From Apilactobacillus micheneri (GTDB lineage: Bacteria > Bacillota > Bacilli > Lactobacillales > Lactobacillaceae): a stretch of DNA of 64,000 nucleotides. The notes beneath the pieces were generated by a model, which ran no database searches, was not told the DNA's origin, and was given only the letters and a program-made list of their open reading frames with translations. Shown one piece after another: positions 46,738-56,519 of this stretch (its first letter is position 1; every line of letters starts with the position of its first letter). The position numbers and the translations under genes were made by a program. The stretch covers positions 254,587 through 318,586 of the forward strand of contig NZ_POSO01000003.1 in assembly GCF_002993975.1 (NCBI RefSeq), written 5' to 3'.

Positions 46738-48042
46738 TTATTTTTTCATTTTTGATTTTGGTTCTTTCTTAGCATTATCTGTAATCATCTTAACAGCGTT
46801 TTGGATAGAAATATCATGTTTCAACATGTCATCAGTCAAAGCACCACGAACAGCTTCTTCTTTCATACCATATTGAGTAGCTAAGTCTTTAACTTGTTGA
46901 TCAATTTCTTCCTTAGTAGGTTCAATCTTAGCATCTTTAACAATTGCTTCTAGAACTAAGTTAGTTTTTACTCGTTCTTCAGCACCTGAAGCAAATTGTT
47001 TCTTCAAATCTTCTGGCTTTGTACCAGTTAATTGGAAGTACATTTGTGAATTAATACCTTGTTGTTGCATGTTTGCAAGATATTGATCCATTTGGCGTTG
47101 AACATCTTCATCAATCATTGCTTGAGGAATGTCCTTAACAGTAGCATTAGCGACTACAGCCTTAATAGCTTCATCTTCTAATTGGTTTTCGCCATCAGTT
47201 TTCTTTTGGTCTTTAAGTTGAGCTTTTACCTTGTCTTTTAATTCGTCTAAGCTATCAACATCTTCGTCAACATCTTTAGCAAATTCATCATCCAACTTAG
47301 GTAATTGTTTTGCCTTAACTTCGTGTAACTTAGTCTTAAAAGTAGCTTCCTTACCAGCTAATTCTTTAGCTTGATAATTTTCAGGGAATGTAACTTTAAC
47401 ATCAACATCATCGCCAGCTTTATGACCAACTAATTGATCTTCAAAACCAGGAATAAATGAATTTGAACCTAATTCAAGTGAATAGTTAGTTGATTTACCA
47501 CCATCAAATGCTTTGCCATCAACATATCCATCAAAGTCAATTACTACAGTATCGCCTTTTTCAGCTGCTTTACCTTCTTTAAGAACTAATTCAGCTTGGT
47601 TTTGACGTTTCTTTTCGATTTCAGCATCGATATCTTTTTGGTATACACGGGTGTTTGGCTTTTCAACTTCAACACCTTCATATTCACCAAGTTCAACATC
47701 TGGTTTTACAGTTACTTTAGCTTTTAGAACCCATGGTTGACCCTTTTCTAATGAATCAATGTTCACTTCTGGTTGAGCAACTGGTTCAATACCAGCTTCT
47801 TTTACAGCATTACTGTAAGCTTCTGGTAATAAAATATTTAAAGCATCTTGGTATAATGCTTCTTCACCGTACATTTCATTAAAAATTTGGCGAGAAACTT
47901 TTCCTTTACGGAAACCAGGAATACTAATATTTTTCTTGTTTTTATTAAAGGCTTTATCTAAACCTTCTTTAATTTTGTCAGTACTAATTTCGAATGTTAA
48001 TTCTCCATCATTAGTACCTTTCTTTTCCCATTTTGCAGACAT
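46738..48042 (-). CDS. tig: Trigger factor
   Basis: 434 residues from the ATG at 48040-48042 with CGGAGGG. The frame opens up to 48162 but the extra part precedes the promoter-proximal leader and is not trigger-factor-like. The ribosome-binding loop is in [20 protein letters not shown]. The FKBP-type PPIase domain ([35 protein letters not shown]) and the C-terminal chaperone arms follow. It meets nascent chains at the ribosome exit. It lies between tuf and clpX. Confidence 0.97.
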   Translation of the reverse strand: MSAKWEKKGTNDGELTFEISTDKIKEGLDKAFNKNKKNISIPGFRKGKVSRQIFNEMYGEEALYQDALNILLPEAYSNAVKEAGIEPVAQPEVNIDSLEKGQPWVLKAKVTVKPDVELGEYEGVEVEKPNTRVYQKDIDAEIEKKRQNQAELVLKEGKAAEKGDTVVIDFDGYVDGKAFDGGKSTNYSLELGSNSFIPGFEDQLVGHKAGDDVDVKVTFPENYQAKELAGKEATFKTKLHEVKAKQLPKLDDEFAKDVDEDVDSLDELKDKVKAQLKDQKKTDGENQLEDEAIKAVVANATVKDIPQAMIDEDVQRQMDQYLANMQQQGINSQMYFQLTGTKPEDLKKQFASGAEERVKTNLVLEAIVKDAKIEPTKEEIDQQVKDLATQYGMKEEAVRGALTDDMLKHDISIQNAVKMITDNAKKEPKSKMKK

Positions 48043-48104
48043 TATTTTCCCTCCGACATGAAAATATAATTTAATACAATTTTCTTCTAATTGCGCACAT
48101 ACGT

Positions 48105-48133
48105 ATTTTAACGTATGAACAGTAAAAAGTAAA
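48105..48133 (-). promoter_or_regulatory. Promoter of tig
   Basis: Minus strand TTTACT (48128-48133), 17-base spacer, TAAAAT (48105-48110), about 60 bases before the tig ATG. Confidence 0.75.
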
Positions 48134-48163
48134 TATTTAAAGGGAATTTGACCCATTAACAAT

Positions 48164-48199
48164 AAAAAAAGATTCGAAAAGCGAACTTTTCGAATCTTT
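48164..48199 (-). terminator. Terminator after tuf
   Basis: A 14-pair perfect stem (arms 48186-48199 and 48168-48181), 4-base loop, then seven T on the minus strand. Confidence 0.93.
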
Positions 48200-48218
48200 A
48201 CAAAAGAATAAATTCTTT

Positions 48219-49406
48219 TTATTCGTCAATACCAGAAACAACACCAGCACCAACAGTGTGTCCACCTTCACGGATAGTGAACTTAGTACCATTTTCAATG
48301 GCAACAGGCTTAGTTAACTTAACGTTAAACTTAGCGTTATCACCAGGCATAACCATTTCTACACCATCTTCAAGTGTAATAACACCTGTAACATCAGTTG
48401 TATGGAAATAGAATTGAGGACGGTAGTTTGAGAAGAATGGAGTATGACGTCCACCTTCTTCTTTACTTAAAGCATAAACTTGTGCTTCAAATTCAGTATG
48501 AGTCTTGATTGAACCAGGAGCAGCAACAACTTGTCCACGAACAACTTGTTCACGGTTTACACCACGAAGTAACATACCAACGTTATCTCCAGCTTCACCT
48601 TCATCAAGAGTCTTACGGAACATTTCAAGACCTGTAACAGTAGTCTTAATAATGTCTTCTACAAGACCAATAACTTCAACGTCGTCTCCAACTTTAACAA
48701 CACCACGATCGATACGACCAGAAGCAACAGTACCACGACCAGTAATAGTAAATACATCTTCAACTGGTAATAGTAATGGTTTTGAGTCATCACGTTGTGG
48801 AGTTGGAATGTATTCATCAACGATGTCCATTAAGTGTAAGATAACATCTTTTTGTTCTTGATCGTCTTGTAATGCTTTAAGAGCTGAACCACGAACAACA
48901 GGAATATCATCACCTGGGTAATCGTATTCTGAAAGTAATTCACGTACTTCCATTTCAACTAAGTCAACTAATTCGTCATCATCGACTAAATCAGTCTTGT
49001 TTAAGAATACAACAATGTGTTCAACACCAACTTGGCGAGCAAGTAAGATATGTTCACGAGTTTGTGGCATAGGACCATCAGTTGCAGCAACAACTAAAAT
49101 AGCACCGTCCATTTGAGCAGCACCAGTAATCATGTTCTTAACGTAGTCAGCATGTCCTGGGGCATCAATATGAGCGTAGTGACGTTTTTCAGTTGAATAT
49201 TCAACGTGGGCAGTATTAATTGTAATACCACGTTCTTGTTCTTCTGGAGCAGCATCAATTTGTGCATAATCTTCAGCGTTAGCTAAACCTTTTTCTGATA
49301 GCACTTTAGTGATAGCTGCAGTTAAAGTAGTTTTACCATGATCAATATGGCCAATAGTACCAATATTTACATGGGGTTTTGTTCTTTCATAATGTTCTTT
49401 TGCCAT
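48219..49406 (-). CDS. tuf: Elongation factor Tu
   Basis: 395 residues. G motifs are [39 protein letters not shown] and [13 protein letters not shown]. Domains 2 and 3 are complete, ending [12 protein letters not shown]. It delivers aminoacyl-tRNA to the ribosome. As usual in lactobacilli the gene stands apart from the str operon. It has its own TATAAT promoter, a leader hairpin and a perfect AGGAGG ribosome site. Its codon use is more biased than that of its neighbours, fitting very high expression. Confidence 0.98.
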   Translation of the reverse strand: MAKEHYERTKPHVNIGTIGHIDHGKTTLTAAITKVLSEKGLANAEDYAQIDAAPEEQERGITINTAHVEYSTEKRHYAHIDAPGHADYVKNMITGAAQMDGAILVVAATDGPMPQTREHILLARQVGVEHIVVFLNKTDLVDDDELVDLVEMEVRELLSEYDYPGDDIPVVRGSALKALQDDQEQKDVILHLMDIVDEYIPTPQRDDSKPLLLPVEDVFTITGRGTVASGRIDRGVVKVGDDVEVIGLVEDIIKTTVTGLEMFRKTLDEGEAGDNVGMLLRGVNREQVVRGQVVAAPGSIKTHTEFEAQVYALSKEEGGRHTPFFSNYRPQFYFHTTDVTGVITLEDGVEMVMPGDNAKFNVKLTKPVAIENGTKFTIREGGHTVGAGVVSGIDE

Positions 49407-49430
49407 TTATGAAAACCTCCTATAAATTCG

Positions 49431-49464
49431 AAAGATTTACATTGAATTAATACAATGTATCTTT
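49431..49464 (-). other. Stem-loop in the tuf leader
   Basis: CAATGTA plus TCTTT (49453-49464) pairs with AAAGA plus TACATTG (49431-49444) with small bulges and an 8-base loop. It lies near the 5' end of the predicted tuf mRNA, just upstream of the ribosome site. It may stabilise the transcript. Confidence 0.6.
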
Positions 49465-49471
49465 ATGAGTT

Positions 49472-49499
49472 ATTATACTACATCTTCTCAAAAAGACAA
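49472..49499 (-). promoter_or_regulatory. Promoter of tuf
   Basis: Minus strand TTGTCT (49494-49499), 16-base spacer, TATAAT (49472-49477). The transcript would start near 49465. Confidence 0.78.
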
Positions 49500-49601
49500 A
49501 ATAACATATCAATCTCAAGAAGAATTCTTTTAATATTATAGCTACTGTATTTTTATTTGTAAATACTTAAATAGCAATTTTACTGTAAGTTTAACAATAT
49601 T

Positions 49602-50531
49602 TTAACTAATTTCACTAAATTTATTAATTATGAGGGATATTAGCTTATAATAATTGCTCTTTTTATTGAAATTATTATTTTGACCGTATAAATATAAATC
49701 AATAGACAATTTATACCAATCATTTACATTATTAATTATTTGGTCATTTAATGGATATAAAGTAATACTTTGATATTCAAAATAAGCTTTAACCCTTAAA
49801 TATAGGATTGGATCGTTATTAGCATAATCCGCATCAACTCTAGACATAATATTATTATATGTTTTTAACTGAGATAAGGACTTTAATTCTCCCATATTAA
49901 TTGAATATACATCATTATCTATCCATTTAATTTTTAAAATATCTTGATAATTAGTTTTTCTTAAAGTATCAACTAATTCTGATTTAATAGTTTCTTGCAC
50001 AAAAGGATCCAATAATAAATATTTTGTATAACTAATAAATTTATTAAATGGTAACTTTTCACCTTTTAATAAAGTCTCTTTTTGTTCATATAAATTATTG
50101 TTAAAGCTCATATGATAAAATTCATTCGAAATATTTTGTAAATATGCAGGTTCGTTTTCCAAAACGAACCCTTCTTCTTTACTAATAATATCTATGGAAA
50201 TCTTATACCATTGTTTTGATATCTTACTAATTTGTTCAGTTATTTCCCTTGCTTTAATAAATTCCCTATTTTTAACTAAAACCAAGATCAATAATTTAAA
50301 ATCAGAAAGCGAATGTAAGAAGTCATTAAGATTATCGTAAGCAATTTTTTTAGCATCAATCAATTTTTCACTCAAAAAATAACATTTTGTTAGTAATGTT
50401 GTTACTGGAAATTCCTCTTCTTCATTATAAATGGGCAACAATTTATTGATAGCTTGTTGGATATTATTTTGCTTAATATCTAATTTAGATTCATTAATGA
50501 CTTCTTCATTAGATGAATAATTTTCGTTCAT
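49602..50531 (-). CDS. Hypothetical protein, probable helical (TPR-like) repeats
   Basis: 309 residues, predicted all-helical and acidic at the N-terminus, with no membrane segment or signal. Repeated helix pairs such as IKQNNIQQAINKLLPIYNEE, VTTLLTKCYFLSEKLIDAKK and LVLVKNREFIKAREITEQIS look like degenerate tetratricopeptide units in the first 110 residues. The rest is not recognisable. It follows the RNase J2 gene by 9 bases with AGGTG and is surely cotranscribed, so a role near RNA turnover or translation is possible but not shown. Confidence 0.6.
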   Translation of the reverse strand: MNENYSSNEEVINESKLDIKQNNIQQAINKLLPIYNEEEEFPVTTLLTKCYFLSEKLIDAKKIAYDNLNDFLHSLSDFKLLILVLVKNREFIKAREITEQISKISKQWYKISIDIISKEEGFVLENEPAYLQNISNEFYHMSFNNNLYEQKETLLKGEKLPFNKFISYTKYLLLDPFVQETIKSELVDTLRKTNYQDILKIKWIDNDVYSINMGELKSLSQLKTYNNIMSRVDADYANNDPILYLRVKAYFEYQSITLYPLNDQIINNVNDWYKLSIDLYLYGQNNNFNKKSNYYKLISLIINKFSEIS

Positions 50532-50540
50532 TTAAAACAC

Positions 50541-52262
50541 CTATTTTTTGCTCTCATTTGAATGCTTTTTAAAACTATGTTTATTTTTTCTATGATGTTG
50601 ATTTACTTCCATAATAACTGGCAATATAACTGGTCTGCGTTTGGTCTTATCAAATAAGAAATGACTAATTTGTTCTCTCACTGCTTGCTTCAAATGACTC
50701 CAATCAAACTCTTTATTATCTAGATTTAGTTGAATTGTCTTAGATACAATTTGAGATGCTTCATTCATCAATTCTTTATTAGATTTAACATAAATAAAAC
50801 CTCTAGATGTGATTTTTGGCCTAGATATAATTAACTTTTTCTTGCGATCAATTGTAACAACAATAATAAAAATACCATCTTCAGAAAGTACTTTTCTATC
50901 CCGCAAAACAATGTTCCCAATATCACCTATACCAATACCATCAATCATTGTGTTGCCAGCTTCAACTGAGCTACCTCGATGCATTTTCGATCCATCATAT
51001 TCAGCAACATCACCTTTATTCATTAAAAGGATATGTTGATTATCAATCCCTAATTCATTAGCGGTTTGTCTATGAGCTTCCATCATCATGTACTCACCAC
51101 CAACGGGAATAACATATTCTGGATTTAATAAATCAATTAACATTTGCAAATCTTCATCACTAGCATGATTAGAAATGTTTAAATCATCAGAAATAGTTTT
51201 AACTTCACCATCAGCTCGATAAACCATATCTCTAGTTTTAGCCATAGTATTATCTAAGGCTGGAGATGGAGTAGTTGTAATTAAAACAATGTCACCAGGA
51301 ATTAAGTTAACACTTTTTTCTTTTTGAGATGCCATTCTTTGAATCACTTTAATTGGTTCGCCAACAGGATTTGTTTCTAAAATAACAATCTCATTTTTAG
51401 ATAAATCATTCATCTCTTTAACAGATTGAATAATCATATCTTTATCAGGTAATACAAGATATCCCATATCAAGAGCAGTAATCACTTTTTTAGATAGGTC
51501 ATGACCAATATATATCTTGCGATTAGACTTATAGGCTGCATCAAATACTTGTTGTAGTCTTAAAATATTAGCAGAATTAGCAGCTACAATGATTCTTTCG
51601 TCATTATCTTTAAATACATCAAAAATATATTTTTCAACTTTTAGTTCACTATCCATTGGATAAGGATTATCAGCATTACCAGAATCACTCAAAAGAGCAA
51701 TTACGTTCTTATCACCGACTCTTGCAATATCACCATATGCAGTTTTATATTCACCCTTCAAAGCAGGATCAAATTTAAAATCTCCAGTGTATACAATTTG
51801 CCCATCATCAACAGAAAGCACAATTCCCATAGAATCTGGGATTGAGTAACTAGTCTTAAAGAAAGTAACAGTCACATCATCAAAGATAATTTCACTCTTT
51901 GAGTTAATAACGTTATAGTCATCAAAGCTTCTTGAGTTTGGATTTTCATTTATTGCATTTTTAGCTAGTTCAATAGTTAATTTTGAGCCAAAAACTGGCA
52001 CATTAAATTTGCTCAAAAAATATGGCAAAGCACCAATAGAATCAGCTTGTCCATTAGATAAAAAGATTCCCACTATCTTATCCTTATTATCTTCTAAATA
52101 TGAAAAATCAGGAATAACTACATCAATACCTAGCATTCCATTATCAGGATATTTTAAACCGCAATCTAAAATATAAATTCCATCATTAATTTCTATGGCA
52201 TATAAATTCTTACCATCTTCCCTAACGCCACCTAAAGGAATAATTTTTATACTACTTTTCAT
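50541..52262 (-). CDS. rnjB: RNase J2-type protein with degenerate metal site
   Basis: 573 residues, beta-lactamase and beta-CASP fold. IIPLGGVREDGKNLYAIE, LGIDVVIPDFSYL, VYTGDFKFD, DGIGIGDIGNIVLRDRK and the C-terminal WSHLKQAVREQISHFLF follow RNase J. The HxHxDH motif is replaced by NGQADS (70-75), the downstream THS is TSYS, and the late HGEY is GGEY. Bacillus RNase J2 is similarly but less strongly altered. It probably acts as a partner of RNase J1 and not as the main nuclease. The ATG follows GAGGTG. Confidence 0.88.
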   Translation of the reverse strand: MKSSIKIIPLGGVREDGKNLYAIEINDGIYILDCGLKYPDNGMLGIDVVIPDFSYLEDNKDKIVGIFLSNGQADSIGALPYFLSKFNVPVFGSKLTIELAKNAINENPNSRSFDDYNVINSKSEIIFDDVTVTFFKTSYSIPDSMGIVLSVDDGQIVYTGDFKFDPALKGEYKTAYGDIARVGDKNVIALLSDSGNADNPYPMDSELKVEKYIFDVFKDNDERIIVAANSANILRLQQVFDAAYKSNRKIYIGHDLSKKVITALDMGYLVLPDKDMIIQSVKEMNDLSKNEIVILETNPVGEPIKVIQRMASQKEKSVNLIPGDIVLITTTPSPALDNTMAKTRDMVYRADGEVKTISDDLNISNHASDEDLQMLIDLLNPEYVIPVGGEYMMMEAHRQTANELGIDNQHILLMNKGDVAEYDGSKMHRGSSVEAGNTMIDGIGIGDIGNIVLRDRKVLSEDGIFIIVVTIDRKKKLIISRPKITSRGFIYVKSNKELMNEASQIVSKTIQLNLDNKEFDWSHLKQAVREQISHFLFDKTKRRPVILPVIMEVNQHHRKNKHSFKKHSNESKK

Positions 52263-52406
52263 AATTCACCTCATGATGTAACAAAATTTTTTAACTTTTA
52301 TTTTTGGAAATTCCAATATCCAAATACGAACAAAATATAACTTCTTACAGTGTATCATATTTTATGTTTTTTAATAACTGTTTTCAATTTACAAAATAAT
52401 ATGTAT

Positions 52407-52440
52407 AAAAAAAGATGGAACTAAAAATAGTTCCATCTTT
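52407..52440 (-). terminator. Terminator after rpsO
   Basis: A 13-pair perfect stem (arms 52428-52440 and 52411-52423), 4-base loop, then seven T on the minus strand. Confidence 0.9.
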
Positions 52441-52447
52441 CTTTTTA

Positions 52448-52717
52448 TTAACGACGTAAACCTAAACTCTTAATTAAGTCACGGTAACGAGTAACGTCTT
52501 TGTTACGTAAGTAACGTAATAAATTACGACGATGACCGATTTTCTTCATCAAACCACGTTGTGAATGAAAATCTTTCTTGTTAGCCTTCATATGCTTGTT
52601 GATTTCAGTAATATCTGCAGTTAATACAGCAATTTGTACTTCAGCAGAACCAGTATCACCATCATGACGAGCATATTTCTTGATAATATCATTTTTGTTA
52701 GCTTGTGTAAGTGCCAT
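52448..52717 (-). CDS. rpsO: 30S ribosomal protein S15
   Basis: 89 residues, the canonical S15 length, from the ATG at 52715-52717. An ATG two codons earlier is only three bases from the GGTGGG ribosome site, so the second is preferred. S15 signature: [37 protein letters not shown] and [13 protein letters not shown]. It is a primary 16S rRNA binder. It is a single-gene unit divergent from rpsT. Confidence 0.96.
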   Translation of the reverse strand: MALTQANKNDIIKKYARHDGDTGSAEVQIAVLTADITEINKHMKANKKDFHSQRGLMKKIGHRRNLLRYLRNKDVTRYRDLIKSLGLRR

Positions 52718-52746
52718 TTGCATTTCCCACCTTTCGAATTTTATAA

Positions 52747-52775
52747 AATATACCTTAAACTGAGTAATACGTAAA
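52747..52775 (-). promoter_or_regulatory. Promoter of rpsO
   Basis: Minus strand TTTACG (52770-52775), 17-base spacer, TATATT (52747-52752), giving a leader of about 25 bases. Confidence 0.68.
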
Positions 52776-52892
52776 GTGAGATAACGTTAAAACTAAGTTT
52801 AGGTAATAATTTACATAGGTAATATTACTATGTTATAAATAAATAATCAAGGAAAATATTAAATTTCAAAAAATGTAATTATGATAATACTA

Positions 52893-52921
52893 TTGCATTT
52901 GTATACTGTATTTTGTATAAT
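52893..52921 (+). promoter_or_regulatory. Promoter of rpsT
   Basis: TTGCAT (52893-52898), 17-base spacer, TATAAT (52916-52921) on the plus strand, about 55 bases before the rpsT start. Confidence 0.83.
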
Positions 52922-52982
52922 AAAAGTCGTTGAAATTTGAGGATTTTTTGTTAAAATTCGATATTTTATGGAGGTGAATTTC

Positions 52983-53234
52983 ATGCCTGTTATCAAATCT
53001 GCTATTGAACGTGTAAAAACAAACGAAAAAGCAAATAAACGTAACGCATCTCAATTAAGCGAAATGAGAACTGCTGTTAAGAAGTTTGAAAAAGCTGAAG
53101 CTAAAGGTGCTGACAATCTTGAAGAATTATTCAACAATGCTGTTAGTGCTTTGGATCATGCAAGCTCTAAAGGTTTAATTAAACCTAATAAGGCTGCACG
53201 TAACAAGTCTCGTTTAGCTGGAATGATGAAATAA
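52983..53234 (+). CDS. rpsT: 30S ribosomal protein S20
   Basis: 83 residues from the ATG at 52983-52985, behind GGAGGTGA. An in-frame ATG at 52968 lies ahead of that site and is rejected. All-helical and basic: [20 protein letters not shown], then [20 protein letters not shown] and SRLAGMM, the S20 signature. It binds 16S rRNA helices 9 and 44. It is one of few plus-strand genes, divergent from rpsO and convergent with holA, adjacent to holA as in Bacillus. Confidence 0.95.
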   Translation: MPVIKSAIERVKTNEKANKRNASQLSEMRTAVKKFEKAEAKGADNLEELFNNAVSALDHASSKGLIKPNKAARNKSRLAGMMK

Positions 53235-53259
53235 TAAAGAAAATATAATATATATTTTC

Positions 53260-53297
53260 AAAAAAGGACGACTATATTAATATAGTCGTCCTTTTTT
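53260..53297. terminator. Bidirectional terminator between rpsT and holA
   Basis: A 17-pair perfect stem (53260-53276 with 53281-53297) and TTAA loop with A and T runs on both sides, between converging genes. Confidence 0.95.
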
Positions 53298-54318
53298 AAT
53301 TAACAAATTTAATCATAAACATCTCAAATAATAAATCGGCCGATTTTTGAGTAGATTTCATTTGTGATTCCATATCAACGAGTCCCAAATATGCCATCGA
53401 CAATTTTTTATAATTATAATTTCTAACTTTTTGTAGTGCTAATTTAATTCTATATGGATGAATTCTTAATTTACTTGCTAGTTTTCCTTGACTATAACCT
53501 TTATCAGACATAACTTTCACTTGAATTAATAATCTAAATTGGCTTAGTAATATAGCGTTTATTTGTAAAGGTTCATTGCTACTGTTAATTAACTCATGAT
53601 ATAAGTTAATTGATTCATTAATATTATTATTTATTACATAATTAACCAAATCAAAAACGTTTTGATCTAAAGACTTGGTAACAACATTATTTACATCATT
53701 AACACTAATTGATTTTTGATTATAACAATAAAGAAACAACTTAGATAACTCACTCATTGCACTAGATAAATCATTAGAAGTTCTCTGTATCAATTGATTT
53801 AAGGCTTCATTATCTATTGTGTAGCCATTATTATTAATTTTAGATTTTAAATAGTTTTTAATTTCTGAATCAGACATATTACTTAAGTCAATGATCTCAG
53901 AATTTTTTTTAATTGTTTTAGTAATTTTTTTTCTAGAATCCAATTTATCATAAGGAGCGATGATTAGCATAATGGTACTATTTTGTGGGCTCTTTACATA
54001 ATTTACAAAACTATCTATATCCTGATCAATCTTCTCTTTACTACGATTACCAGTTAAGAAATAAGGGTTATTAACAATAACTAAACGTTTTTCACCAAAA
54101 AAAGGTAATGACATTGCATCTTCAACAGCATTCGATATATTGGTAGTCTCCATATCATAATTAGCATAGTTCATTGTTCTTTCGCTTTCAGGAATTAGTG
54201 AAAGAAAATTATTTCTAATTTTTGTTATTAAGTAATCTTGATTCCCCTGAATTAAATATATAGGCTTAATATTTAATTCTTTTAAAGACTTAAGTAATTC
54301 ATTAATTTGCAAAATCAT
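53296..54318 (-). CDS. holA: DNA polymerase III delta subunit
   Basis: 340 residues. The AAA+-like clamp-loader fold begins KPIYLIQGNQDYLITKIRN (degenerate P-loop, as expected) and contains FGEKRLVIVNNPYFLTG and LIIAPYDKLDSRKK. The C-terminal collar helices end QKSADLLFEMFMIKFVN. It opens the sliding clamp. The ATG (54316-54318) overlaps the comEC stop as ATGA, two bases after AAGGAG; a TTG two codons later has better spacing and may be used. It ends the com operon. Confidence 0.93.
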   Translation of the reverse strand: MILQINELLKSLKELNIKPIYLIQGNQDYLITKIRNNFLSLIPESERTMNYANYDMETTNISNAVEDAMSLPFFGEKRLVIVNNPYFLTGNRSKEKIDQDIDSFVNYVKSPQNSTIMLIIAPYDKLDSRKKITKTIKKNSEIIDLSNMSDSEIKNYLKSKINNNGYTIDNEALNQLIQRTSNDLSSAMSELSKLFLYCYNQKSISVNDVNNVVTKSLDQNVFDLVNYVINNNINESINLYHELINSSNEPLQINAILLSQFRLLIQVKVMSDKGYSQGKLASKLRIHPYRIKLALQKVRNYNYKKLSMAYLGLVDMESQMKSTQKSADLLFEMFMIKFVN

Positions 54319-56492
54319 TCTCCTTTTAAAGCTTTCGACCAATAAGTACCAAAAATACTATATTTATATGATATCATACCTGAATCTTGTGTATTAAAAT
54401 ATGATAAATTATATTTTTTAAGCTTATCTAACACCTCTTTATTTGGATGATTATATCGATTCTTTTTACCAGCAGATATTATAGAGATTTTAGGATTAAT
54501 ATATTGCAAAAATTCATCACTACTAGAGTTTTTGCTCCCGTGATGTCCTAACTTTAAAACATCAGCTTTTATATTAGGATACCTTTTGATTATATCTTTT
54601 TCGCCTTCTTGACCTAAATCACCCATAAACAAAAATTTTAGTCCACCTTGCTGAGTGCTAAGAACAACAGAATCTTCATTAGTCCCTAATCCTGGATTAA
54701 ATGGATGATAAATATAAAAAGGAAAATTAGGTATGCGCATATCATTTTTTATGAAACATATTTTAGTATCTCTTATATTTGGCAATATTTTTTTCATAAA
54801 ATTTTGATTATTATTAGTACCAATACCGATAAATATTCTTTTAACTTTTAAATTTTTAAGAATACTAGGTACATCCCCAGTATGGTCTGCATCTTGATGT
54901 GTTAAAACTAAATTATCTATATGATTAATACCAATACTTTTTAAGTAATTAATGGAAATTCTTGGGGCTTGATATTTAACTTTATCAGATTGATTAAATC
55001 TTACTTTTCCACCTGTATCAATCATATTAATAGACTTATTAAATGGTTCTCTGATTAAAAAACTATCACCTTGTCCTACATCAAAAGTTGTAACTTCACC
55101 ATAAAATGGAAAATGTATCGACAAGTATGATAATAAATAAATAGATATCAATAAAAATAATTTTTTATTAGAATAATTAGAAATTAAAAGTAAAGTAATA
55201 AAAAATAAAATTAAACATATAAATATATTTGGTTTTCCAAATGTAATATTTCCAGGTAATGATCCTATAAAATTAATTATATTATCAAATAATTGTAATA
55301 ACATTGCGGTAAAGGTTCCTAAAAATGGAAACAGCGGATACAAAATTGCAGTTATAGTAATAATTGGCATAATAAAGATAGAAAAAATTGGTATAACAAT
55401 AAAATTAGCTAACATTGTTAAAAAGTGCCACTCAAACAATTTATAAATAATAACAGGTAAGCTAATTAAATTCATAAAGATTGTCTGTTTTATTGTAGAA
55501 AATTCATTGGTATAAATTAGACTAAAAGATAACAAATAACTCAATTGACAACCAAACTGTAGCAACATTTGTGGTTCTAAAAATAAATTAATTATAATCG
55601 TCATACTCCATATATCCAATGACCCCATTTTATTTTTAAATAGTCCAAAAATCAGTCCTATTTCAACAGATATTATAGATCTAAGTAATCCAATTGATGC
55701 TCCTGCAATAATAAAAAATATTGGTAATATAATTATTAAAAAGATTAAATAACGTTCTCTACTAATCCTTAAATGAATTAGTATCATTGTTAAAACACTA
55801 ACTATATAAAATACATGTAGCCCTGAAACACTAAATAAATGGATTAGACCTAGAGTTTTAACTCCTGAAAGTTCTTCACTAAAGGAATCATTCATCTCTC
55901 CTAAGAAGAGACTATTAAAATATAAATTAAGCGGTTTTGGTAATGAATCGCCATAACATAGTAATTGTTTCCTAAAATCATGTAAAAAACTAAACAAATT
56001 GCTTTTATTCAACAAATTAATCTTAACCAATTTTTTAATATATATAATCTTATATACATTATTTGATTGATAATATTCTTTAGCATCAAATTCGTTAATA
56101 TTAGTTGGTTCATTAATGTCGGAAACTTCACCTTGAACATTCATATAAAAACTTTTTTTCATATTCCCCAAATAATTAGCGCTAATATTTCCATATAATA
56201 AATATTTCTGATTTGAGTAAGTATCTGTAAAAACACCACTATAAGTATTATCTTTAAATTTTATTTCATCTGGATATACCAAGAAGTTAAAATTATTTGT
56301 GTTAGCATTTGAAGAAATATATTTATTATGTTCATTAAAACATAATAAACAAAAAAATATTGATAATATTATGCAAAATAAACATATTTTTATCTCTTTC
56401 AAAGAAAAAATACGTATTAACAATAATAATATCAATATCATTCCTAAAATTTTATTGCCAAAAAATAAAATACTTATACATATACACAGCAT
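54315..56492 (-). CDS. comEC: DNA uptake channel protein ComEC
   Basis: 725 residues as called. An N-terminal membrane and OB-type region (about 60-160) is followed by the ComEC polytopic core (GLIHLFSVSGLHVFYIVSVL, GASIGLLRSIISVEIGLIFG) and a C-terminal beta-lactamase-type domain (LTHQDADHTGD, KLGHHGSKNSS). It passes single-stranded DNA across the membrane during transformation. The ATG at 56490-56492 has no ribosome site, and nine coding-like codons precede it back to the comEB stop, in the same frame, without ATG, GTG or TTG. The true start is uncertain. Confidence 0.9.
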   Translation of the reverse strand: MLCICISILFFGNKILGMILILLLLIRIFSLKEIKICLFCIILSIFFCLLCFNEHNKYISSNANTNNFNFLVYPDEIKFKDNTYSGVFTDTYSNQKYLLYGNISANYLGNMKKSFYMNVQGEVSDINEPTNINEFDAKEYYQSNNVYKIIYIKKLVKINLLNKSNLFSFLHDFRKQLLCYGDSLPKPLNLYFNSLFLGEMNDSFSEELSGVKTLGLIHLFSVSGLHVFYIVSVLTMILIHLRISRERYLIFLIIILPIFFIIAGASIGLLRSIISVEIGLIFGLFKNKMGSLDIWSMTIIINLFLEPQMLLQFGCQLSYLLSFSLIYTNEFSTIKQTIFMNLISLPVIIYKLFEWHFLTMLANFIVIPIFSIFIMPIITITAILYPLFPFLGTFTAMLLQLFDNIINFIGSLPGNITFGKPNIFICLILFFITLLLISNYSNKKLFLLISIYLLSYLSIHFPFYGEVTTFDVGQGDSFLIREPFNKSINMIDTGGKVRFNQSDKVKYQAPRISINYLKSIGINHIDNLVLTHQDADHTGDVPSILKNLKVKRIFIGIGTNNNQNFMKKILPNIRDTKICFIKNDMRIPNFPFYIYHPFNPGLGTNEDSVVLSTQQGGLKFLFMGDLGQEGEKDIIKRYPNIKADVLKLGHHGSKNSSSDEFLQYINPKISIISAGKKNRYNHPNKEVLDKLKKYNLSYFNTQDSGMISYKYSIFGTYWSKALKGE

Positions 56493-56519
56493 TGCAGGAA
56501 ATATATATAATTTTTCGAT

